A program made the translations under genes and the position numbers. Of a stretch of 64,000 nt of DNA, positions 1 through 8,573 are shown piece after piece. The stretch's first letter is position 1, and each line of letters begins with the position of its first letter. The stretch is from the NCBI RefSeq assembly GCF_900091725.1, contig NZ_FMBW01000057.1, forward strand, positions 101,328 to 165,327, written 5' to 3'. The notes beneath the pieces are model-generated. The model saw only the letters and a list, made by a program, of their open reading frames with translations, made no database searches and was not told the DNA's origin. Source of the stretch: Streptomyces sp. DvalAA-43. GTDB taxonomy: Bacteria > Actinomycetota > Actinomycetes > Streptomycetales > Streptomycetaceae.

Positions 1-36
1 CTCGTCGAGCACGCGCTCATGGCACGGCTCAAGTAA
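1..36 (+). CDS. cvnD: 3' end of an upstream conservon GTPase (CvnD), partial
   Basis: The first 36 bases read LVEHALMARLK followed by TAA in frame 1. The same ten residues LVEHALMARL end the complete CvnD at 5256, and bases 1-30 are identical to bases 5221-5250. This is therefore the last codons of the Ras-like GTPase of a preceding conservon. Two conservons lie in tandem here, as is common in Streptomyces. Only the C-terminus is visible, so nothing can be said about its catalytic motifs. Confidence 0.85.
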   Translation, partial: LVEHALMARLK

Positions 37-76
37 GAACAAGTCGGTATTGCCGTACGGTAGTTACCGTAGTCGG

Positions 77-116
77 ACGGGGGTGGGCTGTGTCCTTTGA
101 CACGATCCGCCCCCGT
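77..116 (+). terminator. hairpin after the upstream conservon
   Basis: Arms ACGGGGG (77-83) and CCCCCGT (110-116) enclose a second inverted repeat, GTGTC/GACAC, around a CTTT loop. It lies 40 bases after the stop of the upstream cvnD. There is no clear U-run, as is usual for Streptomyces terminators. Confidence 0.6.
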
Positions 117-191
117 ATTCATAACGTTTCGACAGAGAATTGCCCCGCGTTCGACACCCGGCGCATCCGTTTGGTGCCACTCCGCTCACCT

Positions 192-215
192 GAGCCCCGC
201 CTTTTGACGGGGCTC
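192..215 (+). terminator. second hairpin between the two conservons
   Basis: A perfect 8-bp stem GAGCCCCG/CGGGGCTC with an 8-base loop is followed by a T-rich GTTCTTT, the classic intrinsic form. It sits about 170 bases before the cvnA start and 76 bases after the first hairpin. It could end a short transcript starting in 117-190 or attenuate the second conservon. The rest of 37-383 shows no convincing gene. Confidence 0.6.
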
Positions 216-383
216 GTTCTTTATGCCCGTTTTATCTGAGGTCTGGGCCACTCGGAATGACAGGTTCCGACTGTTTGGAACGCGGCCGGTCCCCGTGCTG
301 GAATTCGACGAACTCCCGAGTAGTACGGCCCTGAACGAAACACGGCACAGCGTAGGTGCCGACGCCGAGAGGTTGTTGGTCGA

Positions 384-3300
384 GTGAGGCGAAACAACGC
401 GGGCTCCACGGCGCAGCAGGAGCGGGGCAACTTCACCCCGCCGCCGCGCGCCGCGGCGGCGTCCGCCGATGCGTCCCGTACCGCGGTGTCCGGTGGCAGT
501 ACCAGTCGGCTGTCCCCGCGCAACTGGCGGGTGCCCACTCGGCTGAACGCCATCCTCCTGATCCCCGTCGCGGTCGGCCTGGTCATGGGCGGGTTCCAGG
601 TGAAGGGGTCGATCGACACCTGGCGCGAGGCGCAGGACGCCGAGAAGACCGCGCTGATCGTGCGCGCGGCCGCCGAGTACGGCCAGGCCCTCCTCAACGA
701 ACGCGACCTCTCCGCCCAGCCCCTCCTCTCGAACAAGCGCGACGCCGCCGTCATCGGGCAGGTCCAGGCCGCCACCGACAACGCCGCGGGCAAGTTCAAC
801 GACGCCGTGAAGGGCATGCCCCGGAAGCAGGGCCTGGAGCGGCGCCTCCAGCTCTTCCGGCTGGAGGAGCCCACCCTCCCCGGGCTGCGCAAGGCGGCCT
901 TCGCCGGGGCCATGGACCCGGTGAAGACGGAGGAGGGCTACGTCAAGGTCCAGCACTCCCTGATGGAGTTCAGCAACGAGCTGGGGCTGGGCACCGGCAA
1001 CATCACCAGCTACGGCCGTACGGTCTACGCGCTCGAACTCGCCAAGGCTGCAGAATCGCTTCAGCGCTCCATCGGCATGCATCTGCTGGTCCGCCCGAGC
1101 CAGGAGCGCGCCACGTTCGACGCCCAGGTCAAGGCCTTCGGCTCGTACAACTACCTGGAGCAGATCGCACTCGGCGAGTTCACCTCCGGCGGTACGGAGG
1201 CCGACGCGGCCCGGCTGAAGCAGGTCATGACCGCCAAGGCCGACGAGGGTGCCCAGGAGGTCAGGAAGGCCAGGGAGAAGGCCGCCGCGGCGGGGACCCC
1301 GTTCGTCACCCCGCCCAGCATCGACGGTTCGGTCTTCGACGGCATGGCCCAGCAGATCGCTCAGGGCAAGTCGCCCGAGAAGCTGGCCGCGAAGGGCATC
1401 ACGCCCGAGACCTGGATGGCGGCCGCCACCGCCAAGTTCGACGGCTACACCACGGTCGAGGACGAGCTCGTCGACAAGGCCGTGAAGGAGGCCTCGGACA
1501 TCTCGTCCGGCGCCCGCAACGACGCCTTCGTCAACGCCGCCGTCGTGATCGTCGCCCTGCTGGCCGCGTTCATCCTGGCCGGCCTCATGGCCCGGCAGAT
1601 GAGCCGCTCGATGCGGAAGCTGCGTACGGCCGCCTTCGGGATCGCCGAGCAGCGGCTCCCGATGCTGGTCGACCAGCTCTCCCGGGCCGAACCGGAACGG
1701 GTCGACACCCGGGTCCAGCCGATCCCGATCCACAGCCGCGACGAGATCGGCGAGGTCGCCCGCGCCTTCGACCAGGTGCACCGCGAGGCGGTCCGGCTGG
1801 CGGCCGAACAGGCGATGCTGCGGGGCAACGTCAACGCGATCTTCACCAATCTCTCGCGCCGCAACCAGTCGCTGATCGAGGGTCAGCTGACCCTCATCAC
1901 CGACCTGGAGAACAACGAGGCCGACCCGGACCAGCTGGAGAACCTCTTCCGGCTGGACCACCTGGCCACCCGTATGCGCCGCAACGGCGAGAACCTCCTG
2001 GTCCTCGCCGGCGAGGAGCCGGGCCGCCGCTGGAACCAGCCGGTCCCGCTGGTCGACGTGCTCCGCGCCGCCTCCTCCGAGGTGGAGTCGTACGAGCGCA
2101 TCGAGCTCTCCGGGGTGCCCGAGACCGAGATCCACGGCCAGTCGGTCACCGACCTCGTGCATCTGCTGGCCGAGCTGCTGGAGAACGCCACCACGTTCTC
2201 CTCGCCGCAGACCAAGGTGCGGGTCACCGCGACCCGGCTGCCCGACAGCCGCGTGATGATCGAGATCCACGACAAGGGCATCGGCCTCACCGGCGAGGAC
2301 TTCGCCGACATCAACCACAAGCTGGCCAACCCGCCGACCGTGGACGCCGCGGTGTCGCAGCGGATGGGGCTGTTCGTGGTCGGCCGGCTCGCCGACCGGC
2401 ACGGCATCCGGGTCCAGCTGCGCCCCTCGGGCGAGCAGGCCGGGACCACCTCGCTGGTCATGCTGCCGGACGCGATCACCCATGGCGGCGGTGGCGAACC
2501 GGCCCCCGCGGCCGACGACTTCACCGTCTCCTCGATCATTCCGGAGCAGCAGGGCTTCGCCCAGCAGCCGCCCCAGCCGCAGCCGCGCACGGCGGCGGAA
2601 CTCGGCTTCGACGACTCCCGCTACGAGCAGCCCTCGCCGGAGGCCCCGCAGCTGGACCCGGTGGGCCGTTCGCTGCTGCGCGGGGAGCGCCGGGCGGCGC
2701 TGGGGGCGCAGACGGCGGACGAGCACCAGCAGTTCCCGCAGCAGCCGTACGCCGACGGCCCGTACGCCGGGAACGGATACGCCCAGGAGCCGCAGCCGAC
2801 CGCGCAGGAGCAGTACCAGCAGGCTCCGTACGAGGGCGGCTACGAGCCCTACGGCAGTGCCCCGGGCTTCGCCCAGCAGCCCGAACAGGGTCTGCCCGGC
2901 GGCTATGCGGAAGCCGGTTATGCGAGCGGCGAGACCCCGCAGCCGTCGTACGGGGAGCAGTTCGCTCCCCGGTCCCACCAGGACGACTGGCCGGATCAGG
3001 GTGCCTACCAGGGTGCGTACGAGCCCTTGGCCCCGGCGGAAGCGGAATCCGTCGCGAGCGCCCCTGCGGAGCCGCAGGAGCGCGTAGGCTTCGACTCCCA
3101 GGGGCCCACGCCCAACTCCGGTCACGAGCTGACCGAAGCCGGGCTGCCGCGCCGGGGCGGACAGCAGCACTGGCAGCCCACCGGTCGCGGCAACAGCCGC
3201 CCCGTCGCCGCGCAGCAGGAAGTGCAGCAACAGCAGGAACTGCCGCAGCAGCCGTCGCCCGCGCAGCAGGACGGAACCGGCTCCGACGACTGGCGTTCGG

Positions 3301-3557
3301 CCAACGACGAGCGCTGGGAGCGGGCCGAGAAGCTCCGGGAGCCGAAGGCGGGCGGGATCACCCCGTCCGGACTCCCGCGGCGGGTGCCCAAGGCCAATCT
3401 GGTCGAGGGCACGGCGGAACAGACTGTGCAGGGCGGCCCCCAGGTTTCCCGTGCCCCCGAGGACATCCGCGGCAGGTTGAGCAACCTGCGGCGGGGTGTG
3501 CTGCGGGGACGCAGCGCGGGTTCGGACGACAGTAATACCTACGACCAGGAGCGTTAG
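384..3557 (+). CDS. cvnA: conservon sensor histidine kinase-like protein CvnA
   Basis: 1057 aa from a GTG start preceded by GAGAGG. It is the membrane component of a conservon, thought to work like a G-protein-coupled receptor complex with CvnB, CvnC and CvnD. Transmembrane helices lie near residues 53-72 and 386-408 and flank a large extracytoplasmic nitrate-sensor-like region. A HAMP linker follows, then a dimerisation segment containing RLDHLATRMRR and an HATPase domain (about 590-700) with the N-box ELLENATTF and G-box DKGIGL. The last 330 residues are Gln/Pro/Gly-rich and probably disordered, typical of the family. Its stop lies one base before the cvnB GTG, so the two are translationally coupled. 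The ligand is unknown. Confidence 0.9.
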   Translation: MRRNNAGSTAQQERGNFTPPPRAAAASADASRTAVSGGSTSRLSPRNWRVPTRLNAILLIPVAVGLVMGGFQVKGSIDTWREAQDAEKTALIVRAAAEYGQALLNERDLSAQPLLSNKRDAAVIGQVQAATDNAAGKFNDAVKGMPRKQGLERRLQLFRLEEPTLPGLRKAAFAGAMDPVKTEEGYVKVQHSLMEFSNELGLGTGNITSYGRTVYALELAKAAESLQRSIGMHLLVRPSQERATFDAQVKAFGSYNYLEQIALGEFTSGGTEADAARLKQVMTAKADEGAQEVRKAREKAAAAGTPFVTPPSIDGSVFDGMAQQIAQGKSPEKLAAKGITPETWMAAATAKFDGYTTVEDELVDKAVKEASDISSGARNDAFVNAAVVIVALLAAFILAGLMARQMSRSMRKLRTAAFGIAEQRLPMLVDQLSRAEPERVDTRVQPIPIHSRDEIGEVARAFDQVHREAVRLAAEQAMLRGNVNAIFTNLSRRNQSLIEGQLTLITDLENNEADPDQLENLFRLDHLATRMRRNGENLLVLAGEEPGRRWNQPVPLVDVLRAASSEVESYERIELSGVPETEIHGQSVTDLVHLLAELLENATTFSSPQTKVRVTATRLPDSRVMIEIHDKGIGLTGEDFADINHKLANPPTVDAAVSQRMGLFVVGRLADRHGIRVQLRPSGEQAGTTSLVMLPDAITHGGGGEPAPAADDFTVSSIIPEQQGFAQQPPQPQPRTAAELGFDDSRYEQPSPEAPQLDPVGRSLLRGERRAALGAQTADEHQQFPQQPYADGPYAGNGYAQEPQPTAQEQYQQAPYEGGYEPYGSAPGFAQQPEQGLPGGYAEAGYASGETPQPSYGEQFAPRSHQDDWPDQGAYQGAYEPLAPAEAESVASAPAEPQERVGFDSQGPTPNSGHELTEAGLPRRGGQQHWQPTGRGNSRPVAAQQEVQQQQELPQQPSPAQQDGTGSDDWRSANDERWERAEKLREPKAGGITPSGLPRRVPKANLVEGTAEQTVQGGPQVSRAPEDIRGRLSNLRRGVLRGRSAGSDDSNTYDQER

Positions 3558-3558
3558 T

Positions 3559-3981
3559 GTGAGCCCGATGAGCCAGGCGGCGCAGAATCTGAACTGGTTG
3601 ATCACCAACTTCGTGGACAACACCCCCGGGGTGTCGCACACGGTGGTGGTCTCCGCCGACGGACTCCTGCTGGCCATGTCCGAGGGATTCCCCCGTGACC
3701 GCGCCGACCAGCTGGCGGCCGTCGCCTCCGGGCTGACCTCGCTGACCGCGGGTGCCTCGCGGATCTTCGAGGGCGGCGCGGTGAATCAGACAGTTGTGGA
3801 GATGGAGCGCGGATTCCTCTTCATCATGTCCATTTCCGACGGATCCTCACTTGCCGTTCTTGCACATCCGGATGCCGATATCGGTCTGGTCGGGTACGAA
3901 ATGGCACTTCTCGTCGACCGCGCGGGCAGTGTCCTCACTCCGGACCTCCGTGCCGAACTACAGGGAAGTCTTCTTAACTAG
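3559..3981 (+). CDS. cvnB: conservon roadblock/LC7 protein CvnB
   Basis: 140 aa, a single roadblock/LC7 (MglB-like) domain beginning SQAAQNLNWLITNF and containing VVVSADGLLLAMS. Such proteins dimerise and act as partners or activating factors for small Ras-like GTPases, here CvnD. The GTG at 3559 is preferred over the ATG at 3568 because AGGAG at 3546-3550 is 8 bases from the GTG and 17 from the ATG. The gene starts one base after the cvnA stop. Length and sequence are normal for the family. Confidence 0.9.
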   Translation: MSPMSQAAQNLNWLITNFVDNTPGVSHTVVVSADGLLLAMSEGFPRDRADQLAAVASGLTSLTAGASRIFEGGAVNQTVVEMERGFLFIMSISDGSSLAVLAHPDADIGLVGYEMALLVDRAGSVLTPDLRAELQGSLLN

Positions 3982-4070
3982 TAGACAGACAGTGCGTTTC
4001 ACGCCACCGCGCCATAAGGTGCGGTGGCGCGGACCCACTGGGATCGGGACCGGCAGTCGGAGGAGGAATC

Positions 4071-4694
4071 GTGGACACACCCCAGGGCGGGCACCCTTAC
4101 GACGGTGGCCGACACGTACCGGGTGAGCACGGGGACAACCGGTTCTACTTCCCCTCCGCACCCGGCGGACAGGGCCCCCAGCCGCTCTACCGGCCCTACC
4201 AGCAGCCGCGGCAGGCCCAGCAGCCGCCGCAGGGCACCCCGCAGGGCTCCGGATGGCCCGCGCAGCGTCCTCACCGCTACGACCCGCCCCGGACGCCCCG
4301 TATCCAGCCGGTGCAGCCGCGGCAGACCCCCGAGCCTGCCGCGCCCTCCGCGCACAATCCGCTGGTTCGTCCGTACGCCATGACCGGCGGCCGGACCCGA
4401 CCGCGCTACCAACTCGCCATTGAGGCGTTGGTCAGTACCACGGCCGATCCGTCCCGGCTGCAAGGGCAGTTGCCCGAGCACCAGCGGATCTGCCGGCTGT
4501 GCTTCGAGATCAAGTCGGTCGCCGAGATTTCGGCACTGCTCTCGATCCCGCTCGGCGTTGCCCGGATCCTCGTAGCCGACCTGGCAGAGGCCGGACTCGT
4601 CGCTATTCATCAGCCCGGCGGCGACGAGTCCGCCGGCGGCCAGCCAGATGTGACACTGCTCGAAAGGGTGCTCAGTGGACTTCGCAAGCTCTAG
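4071..4694 (+). CDS. cvnC: conservon DUF742 protein CvnC
   Basis: 207 aa from a GTG with a strong GGAGGA site. The N-terminal third is Pro/Gln-rich and low-complexity. The C-terminal part (from about residue 104, VRPYAMTGGRTRP) is the DUF742 domain with a winged-helix-like segment, consistent with a linker or DNA-binding-like component of the conservon complex. Its exact role in the family is not settled. The 3' end overlaps cvnD by 20 bases. No unusual features. Confidence 0.88.
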   Translation: MDTPQGGHPYDGGRHVPGEHGDNRFYFPSAPGGQGPQPLYRPYQQPRQAQQPPQGTPQGSGWPAQRPHRYDPPRTPRIQPVQPRQTPEPAAPSAHNPLVRPYAMTGGRTRPRYQLAIEALVSTTADPSRLQGQLPEHQRICRLCFEIKSVAEISALLSIPLGVARILVADLAEAGLVAIHQPGGDESAGGQPDVTLLERVLSGLRKL

Positions 4695-5256
4695 CGGCGG
4701 AGCAGCCCGCTCCACTACCTCGGCGAAGATCGTGGTGGCAGGGGGCTTCGGCGTGGGTAAGACCACGTTCGTCGGTGCCGTCTCGGAGATCAACCCGCTG
4801 CGCACCGAAGCCGTGATGACGTCCGCGTCCGCGGGCATCGACGACCTGACGCACACCGGGGACAAGACCACCACGACGGTGGCGATGGACTTCGGTCGCA
4901 TCACGCTGGACCAGGACCTGATCCTGTACCTCTTCGGTACACCGGGGCAGGACCGTTTCTGGTTCATGTGGGACGACCTGGTCCGCGGCGCCATCGGCGC
5001 CGTCGTCCTCGTCGACACCCGCCGCCTCGCCGACTGCTTCCCCGCCGTCGACTACTTCGAGAACAGCGGCCTCCCCTTCGTCATCGCCCTCAACGGCTTC
5101 GACGGACACCAGCCCTACACCCCCGACGAAGTCCGCGAAGCCCTCCAGATCGGACCCGACACCCCGATCCTGACCACGGACGCGCGCCACCGCGCCGACG
5201 CCAAGAGCGCGCTGATCACGCTCGTCGAGCACGCGCTCATGGCACGGCTCCGCTAG
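4675..5256 (+). CDS. cvnD: conservon Ras-like GTPase CvnD
   Basis: 193 aa from a GTG inside the end of cvnC. The P-loop is GGFGVGKTTFVG, followed by the switch-region Thr cluster DKTTTTVAMDFG, the G3-like FGTPGQDRFWFMW and the G4-like ALNGFD. It is expected to bind GTP and work with CvnA/B/C at the membrane. The last ten codons are identical in DNA to those of the preceding cvnD copy at 1-30. A strong hairpin 22 bases downstream ends the operon. Confidence 0.92.
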   Translation: MDFASSSGGAARSTTSAKIVVAGGFGVGKTTFVGAVSEINPLRTEAVMTSASAGIDDLTHTGDKTTTTVAMDFGRITLDQDLILYLFGTPGQDRFWFMWDDLVRGAIGAVVLVDTRRLADCFPAVDYFENSGLPFVIALNGFDGHQPYTPDEVREALQIGPDTPILTTDARHRADAKSALITLVEHALMARLR

Positions 5257-5278
5257 GACCTCCCGGTCCGGACGTACG

Positions 5279-5316
5279 AAAGGGCCCCGCACTCCGGAAG
5301 GAGTGCGGGGCCCTTT
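5279..5316. terminator. bidirectional terminator between cvnD and accE
   Basis: A 17-bp perfect stem AAAGGGCCCCGCACTCC/GGAGTGCGGGGCCCTTT with a GGAA loop, flanked by A-rich and T-rich edges. It lies between convergent cvnD and accE. One arm repeats a 14-base stretch of the accE 3' end. Confidence 0.92.
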
Positions 5317-5329
5317 CACGCGGTGGGTG

Positions 5330-5533
5330 TCAGCCCTGCCAGGAGTGCGGGGCCCGGAAGCCGGGCGTGCGCTCCAGACGGCGCCAGCCGGCCGTGTTGC
5401 GGCCGCGGTGGGCGGGGGGCGCGGCGGGCTGGGCCGCGGCGCGGGCGAGCAGGACCGCGGTTATCGCGGCCAGTTCCTCGGGGTCGGCAAGACCCTTCTC
5501 GACACGCAACACGGACTCGGCGGCAGTGCTCAT
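5330..5533 (-). CDS. accE: acyl-CoA carboxylase epsilon subunit AccE
   Basis: 67 aa, the small epsilon subunit found only in actinobacterial acyl-CoA carboxylases, where it binds the beta subunit and raises activity. It has an N-terminal helix beginning VLRVEKGLADPEELAAITAV, an Ala/Pro-rich linker and a C-terminal motif GWRRLERTPGFRAPHSWQG typical of AccE/PccE. It lies 70 bases downstream of accB in the same direction and is almost certainly co-transcribed. Length is normal for the family. Confidence 0.9.
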   Translation of the reverse strand: MSTAAESVLRVEKGLADPEELAAITAVLLARAAAQPAAPPAHRGRNTAGWRRLERTPGFRAPHSWQG

Positions 5534-5603
5534 GGGTGGTTTCTCCGTCTTCTCGGCAGGCAGGTCTTCGCGGGCTCGGCAGGGGTGCCGCGCGGGGTGC
5601 GGA

Positions 5604-7187
5604 CTACTGCGGGGGGTTGCCGTGCTTGCGGGACGGCAGGTCGGCGTGCTTGGAGCGGAGCATGGCGAGCGAGGCGATCAGTACCTCACGGGTCTCGGCG
5701 GGGTCGATGACGTCGTCGACCAGGCCGCGCTCGGCTGCGTAGTACGGATGCATCAGTTCCGCCTTGTACTCCTTGACCATGCGCTTGCGCATGGCTTCCG
5801 GGTCCTCGGCGTCGGCGATCTGCCGACGGAAGATGACGTTGGCGGCGCCCTCGGCGCCCATCACCGCGATCTCGTTGGTCGGCCAGGCGTAGGTCAGATC
5901 CGCACCGATGGACTGGCTGTCCATCACGATGTACGCACCGCCGTACGCCTTGCGCAGGATCAGCGAGATCCTCGGCACCGTGGCGTTGCAGTACGCGTAG
6001 AGCAGCTTCGCACCGTGCCGAATGATTCCACCGTGCTCCTGATCGACCCCGGGCAGAAAGCCGGGTACGTCCAAAAGAGTGATGATGGGAATGTTGAATG
6101 CATCACACATCTGGACGAAGCGAGCCGCCTTCTCGGAGGCTTCGATGTCCAGGACGCCGGCGAGGGACTGCGGCTGGTTGGCGACGATGCCGACGACCTG
6201 GCCGTCCATCCGGGCCAGGGCGCAGACGATGTTGCGGGCCCAGCGCTCGTGGATCTCCAGGTAGTCGCCGTCGTCGACGAGCTCCTCGATGACCTTGTGC
6301 ATGTCGTACGGGCGGTTGCCGTCGGCCGGAACCAGGTCGAGCAGGACGTCGCCGCGCCGGTCGGCGGGGTCGTCGCTCGCGGCGGTCGGCGGGTTCTCGC
6401 GGTTGTTCGAGGGCAGCATCCCGATCAGGTAGCGGACCTCGGCGATGCAGGTCTCCTCGTCGTCGTACGCGAAGTGCGCGACGCCCGAGGTCTCGGCGTG
6501 CACATCCGCGCCGCCGAGCCCGTTCTGGGTGATCTCCTCGCCGGTGACCGCCTTGACGACGTCCGGTCCGGTGATGAACATCTGCGAGGTCTCACGGACC
6601 ATGAAGACGAAGTCGGTCAGCGCCGGGGAGTAGGCCGCGCCGCCCGCGCACGGGCCGAGCATCACGCTGATCTGCGGGATGACACCGGACGCCCGGGTGT
6701 TGCGCTGGAAGATCCCGCCGTATCCGGCGAGCGCGCTCACGCCCTCCTGGATACGGGCGCCCGCGCCGTCGTTCAGCGAGACCAGCGGCGCACCGGCCGA
6801 GATGGCCATGTCCATGATCTTGTGGATCTTCGTCGCGTGGGCCTCGCCCAGCGCGCCGCCGAAGATCCGGAAGTCGTGCGCGTAGACGAAGACCGTACGG
6901 CCGTCGACCGTGCCCCAGCCGGTGATGACACCGTCGGTGTACGGCTTCTTCTCCTCCAGGCCGAAGCCGGTCGCCCGGTGCCGGCGCAGCTGCTCGACCT
7001 CCTTGAACGAACCCTCGTCGAGCAGCAGCGCGATGCGCTCACGCGCCGTCAGCTTGCCCTTGGCGTGCTGCGCCTCGGTCGCCCGGTCACTCGGTCCGCG
7101 ACGGGCCTGCTCACGCAGCGCCAGCAGTTCGGCCACACGGCCACGGGTGTCGCTCGGCTCGCCCGGGGTTTCGTCCACAACGGTCAT
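5604..7187 (-). CDS. accB: acyl-CoA carboxylase beta (carboxyltransferase) subunit AccB
   Basis: 527 aa. It carries out the carboxyltransferase half-reaction making malonyl-, methylmalonyl- or ethylmalonyl-CoA, together with a biotinylated alpha subunit (not in this window) and AccE. It has the two crotonase-like halves of the family, with glycine-rich oxyanion-hole regions such as LNDGAGARIQEGV in the first half and RKAYGGAYIVMDS in the second. The Ile in GGAYIVM is the residue that distinguishes the broad-specificity AccB of S. coelicolor from propionyl-specific PccB, which has Asp there. Acetyl-CoA use is therefore expected, making this a supplier of fatty acid and polyketide precursors. 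The ATG start is followed by TVVDETPGEPSD. It forms an operon with accE. Confidence 0.95.
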   Translation of the reverse strand: MTVVDETPGEPSDTRGRVAELLALREQARRGPSDRATEAQHAKGKLTARERIALLLDEGSFKEVEQLRRHRATGFGLEEKKPYTDGVITGWGTVDGRTVFVYAHDFRIFGGALGEAHATKIHKIMDMAISAGAPLVSLNDGAGARIQEGVSALAGYGGIFQRNTRASGVIPQISVMLGPCAGGAAYSPALTDFVFMVRETSQMFITGPDVVKAVTGEEITQNGLGGADVHAETSGVAHFAYDDEETCIAEVRYLIGMLPSNNRENPPTAASDDPADRRGDVLLDLVPADGNRPYDMHKVIEELVDDGDYLEIHERWARNIVCALARMDGQVVGIVANQPQSLAGVLDIEASEKAARFVQMCDAFNIPIITLLDVPGFLPGVDQEHGGIIRHGAKLLYAYCNATVPRISLILRKAYGGAYIVMDSQSIGADLTYAWPTNEIAVMGAEGAANVIFRRQIADAEDPEAMRKRMVKEYKAELMHPYYAAERGLVDDVIDPAETREVLIASLAMLRSKHADLPSRKHGNPPQ

Positions 7188-7314
7188 GTACCGACCCTAC
7201 GAAGCCCGGCAAGGAAATCCTGCCGTCGACTCCGTACAGTCTCCTGACCCGTTTCCTGGCGGAGCCCCACAGAAGCCGGGCGGCATGCAGGCGAAGTACC
7301 AGCCAGTACGGGGC

Positions 7315-7341
7315 AGTCTTTGTGCGAGTCCGACAAAGACT
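7315..7341 (-). terminator. hairpin at the end of the glnH-like gene
   Basis: Perfect 9-bp arms AGTCTTTGT (7315-7323) and ACAAAGACT (7333-7341) with a 9-base loop. The upstream arm reaches the stop codon of the lipoprotein gene. It probably separates the five-gene cassette from accB, whose promoter would lie in 7188-7314. Confidence 0.6.
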
Positions 7342-8573
7342 CACTGTGGTCTGCTGCACACCCCTGTCAGCCTTCCGGTGTGGTCCGGTTGGGCTTCCTG
7401 CACCCGTTGGACGTCGTCCAGCCGGTCCCGCACCGGGGCGTCGGGGTGGGCGATGGTCAGCAGCACCGCCTCGTAGAACGCGTCCCGCACGGCGGCGGGC
7501 ATCACGTCGGAGGCGTCCAGGCAGAGCGGCACCCGCTGGTCGGTGAGGCGGCCGCTGATCTGCTTCTCGACCGTGCCGTCCCGGGCCGGTACCCCGGAGT
7601 CCGGCGAGAATACCCCGGCCCGGCGGCCCCATTCCTCCTGGGCCCGGCGCGAGGTCAGCCGGGTGAGCAGCTCGCGGGCCTCGGCGGAGCCGCCGAAGAG
7701 CGCGGCGAAGTCGGCGGACACCTCGCGGCCCTTGAGCCTCGGGCCCGAGGGCAGCAGCGGCGCGGAGTCCGTGAAGGCGGCCCGGTCCCGGTCGTCCCCG
7801 TAGAAGGACCGGGCGAAGGAGCCCTGGTGCTCCAGCGCGCAGCCGCCGCCGAAGAGCAGTCCGCTGCCGCCCGGCGCGCCCCGGTGGTCGCGCAGCAGGG
7901 CCCGGCGGGCGGCGGCCGGGTCCTGGGCGAGCAGACCGGCCCACAGGCTCCAGGCGTGGACCACCGGGCCGTCCGTCCACTTCAGTTCCCCGGTCGCCCA
8001 CCGCTCGTACAGCACCGGGCCCGCCGTCTGCAGGATCAGGTCCTCGATCCAGTCGCTGCCCGGCCAGCCCGAGGCCCCGTCGTCGCCCATGCCGATGCAC
8101 CAGGAGGTCAGCGGCGCGGGTGAGGAGGGCGGCGGCCGGTCCTCGCGGTACCAGACGATGCTCTTGAGGTCCGCCTTGAGCGGCACCCAGAGATCGGCCT
8201 CTATGCCCTTCGCCTCCGGCTGCCAGGGCCTGCCGTACTTCGCGCCCGCGCCCTTGCCCAGCGGGCGGAGCCGCCGCTCCGCGGCGTACTCGACGAGGTC
8301 CCCGACGCCCGGCAGGATCGCGATGTCGGGCGGATTGCCCGCCTGCACCGCGGCGAGCAGGACCTCCCGGGTCGCGGCGGTGCCCTGGTAGGTGTACGGG
8401 GTGTCCAGCGTGTCCAGGACCGCCTTGAACTGGGCCTCCTGGTTGTCGGTCCACGGCCCGAGGATCGTCACCTTCGGCTGCTCGTCACCGCTGCCGGGCG
8501 CGGCGAGCCCGCAGCCCGCCGCCACCAGCGCCAGGCACAGCACCAGCAGGAGGGCGCGGGCGCGACGCATCAT
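7341..8573 (-). CDS. glnH: GlnH-like extracytoplasmic solute-binding lipoprotein
   Basis: 410 aa. A lipoprotein signal peptide ends at LVAAGC, with Cys21 as the lipidated residue. The mature part looks like an ABC-type solute-binding protein (starting VTILGPWTDNQEAQFKAV), but no permease or ATPase genes are nearby. Instead it is the last of five coupled genes that include a PknG-type kinase and a GlnX-like membrane protein. In mycobacteria GlnH binds Asp/Glu and signals through GlnX to PknG, so the same sensory role is inferred here. The sequence resembles sugar- or oligopeptide-type binders more than small GlnH proteins, so the ligand is uncertain. The start ATG overlaps the glnX-like stop (ATGA). 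Confidence 0.75.
   Translation of the reverse strand: MMRRARALLLVLCLALVAAGCGLAAPGSGDEQPKVTILGPWTDNQEAQFKAVLDTLDTPYTYQGTAATREVLLAAVQAGNPPDIAILPGVGDLVEYAAERRLRPLGKGAGAKYGRPWQPEAKGIEADLWVPLKADLKSIVWYREDRPPPSSPAPLTSWCIGMGDDGASGWPGSDWIEDLILQTAGPVLYERWATGELKWTDGPVVHAWSLWAGLLAQDPAAARRALLRDHRGAPGGSGLLFGGGCALEHQGSFARSFYGDDRDRAAFTDSAPLLPSGPRLKGREVSADFAALFGGSAEARELLTRLTSRRAQEEWGRRAGVFSPDSGVPARDGTVEKQISGRLTDQRVPLCLDASDVMPAAVRDAFYEAVLLTIAHPDAPVRDRLDDVQRVQEAQPDHTGRLTGVCSRPQ

Noticed and set aside
186..3677. Very long open frame opposite cvnA
   Set aside because: It is the mirror of a high-GC gene. The product is Arg/Gly/Leu-rich low-complexity with no motif, while cvnA on the plus strand has complete domains.
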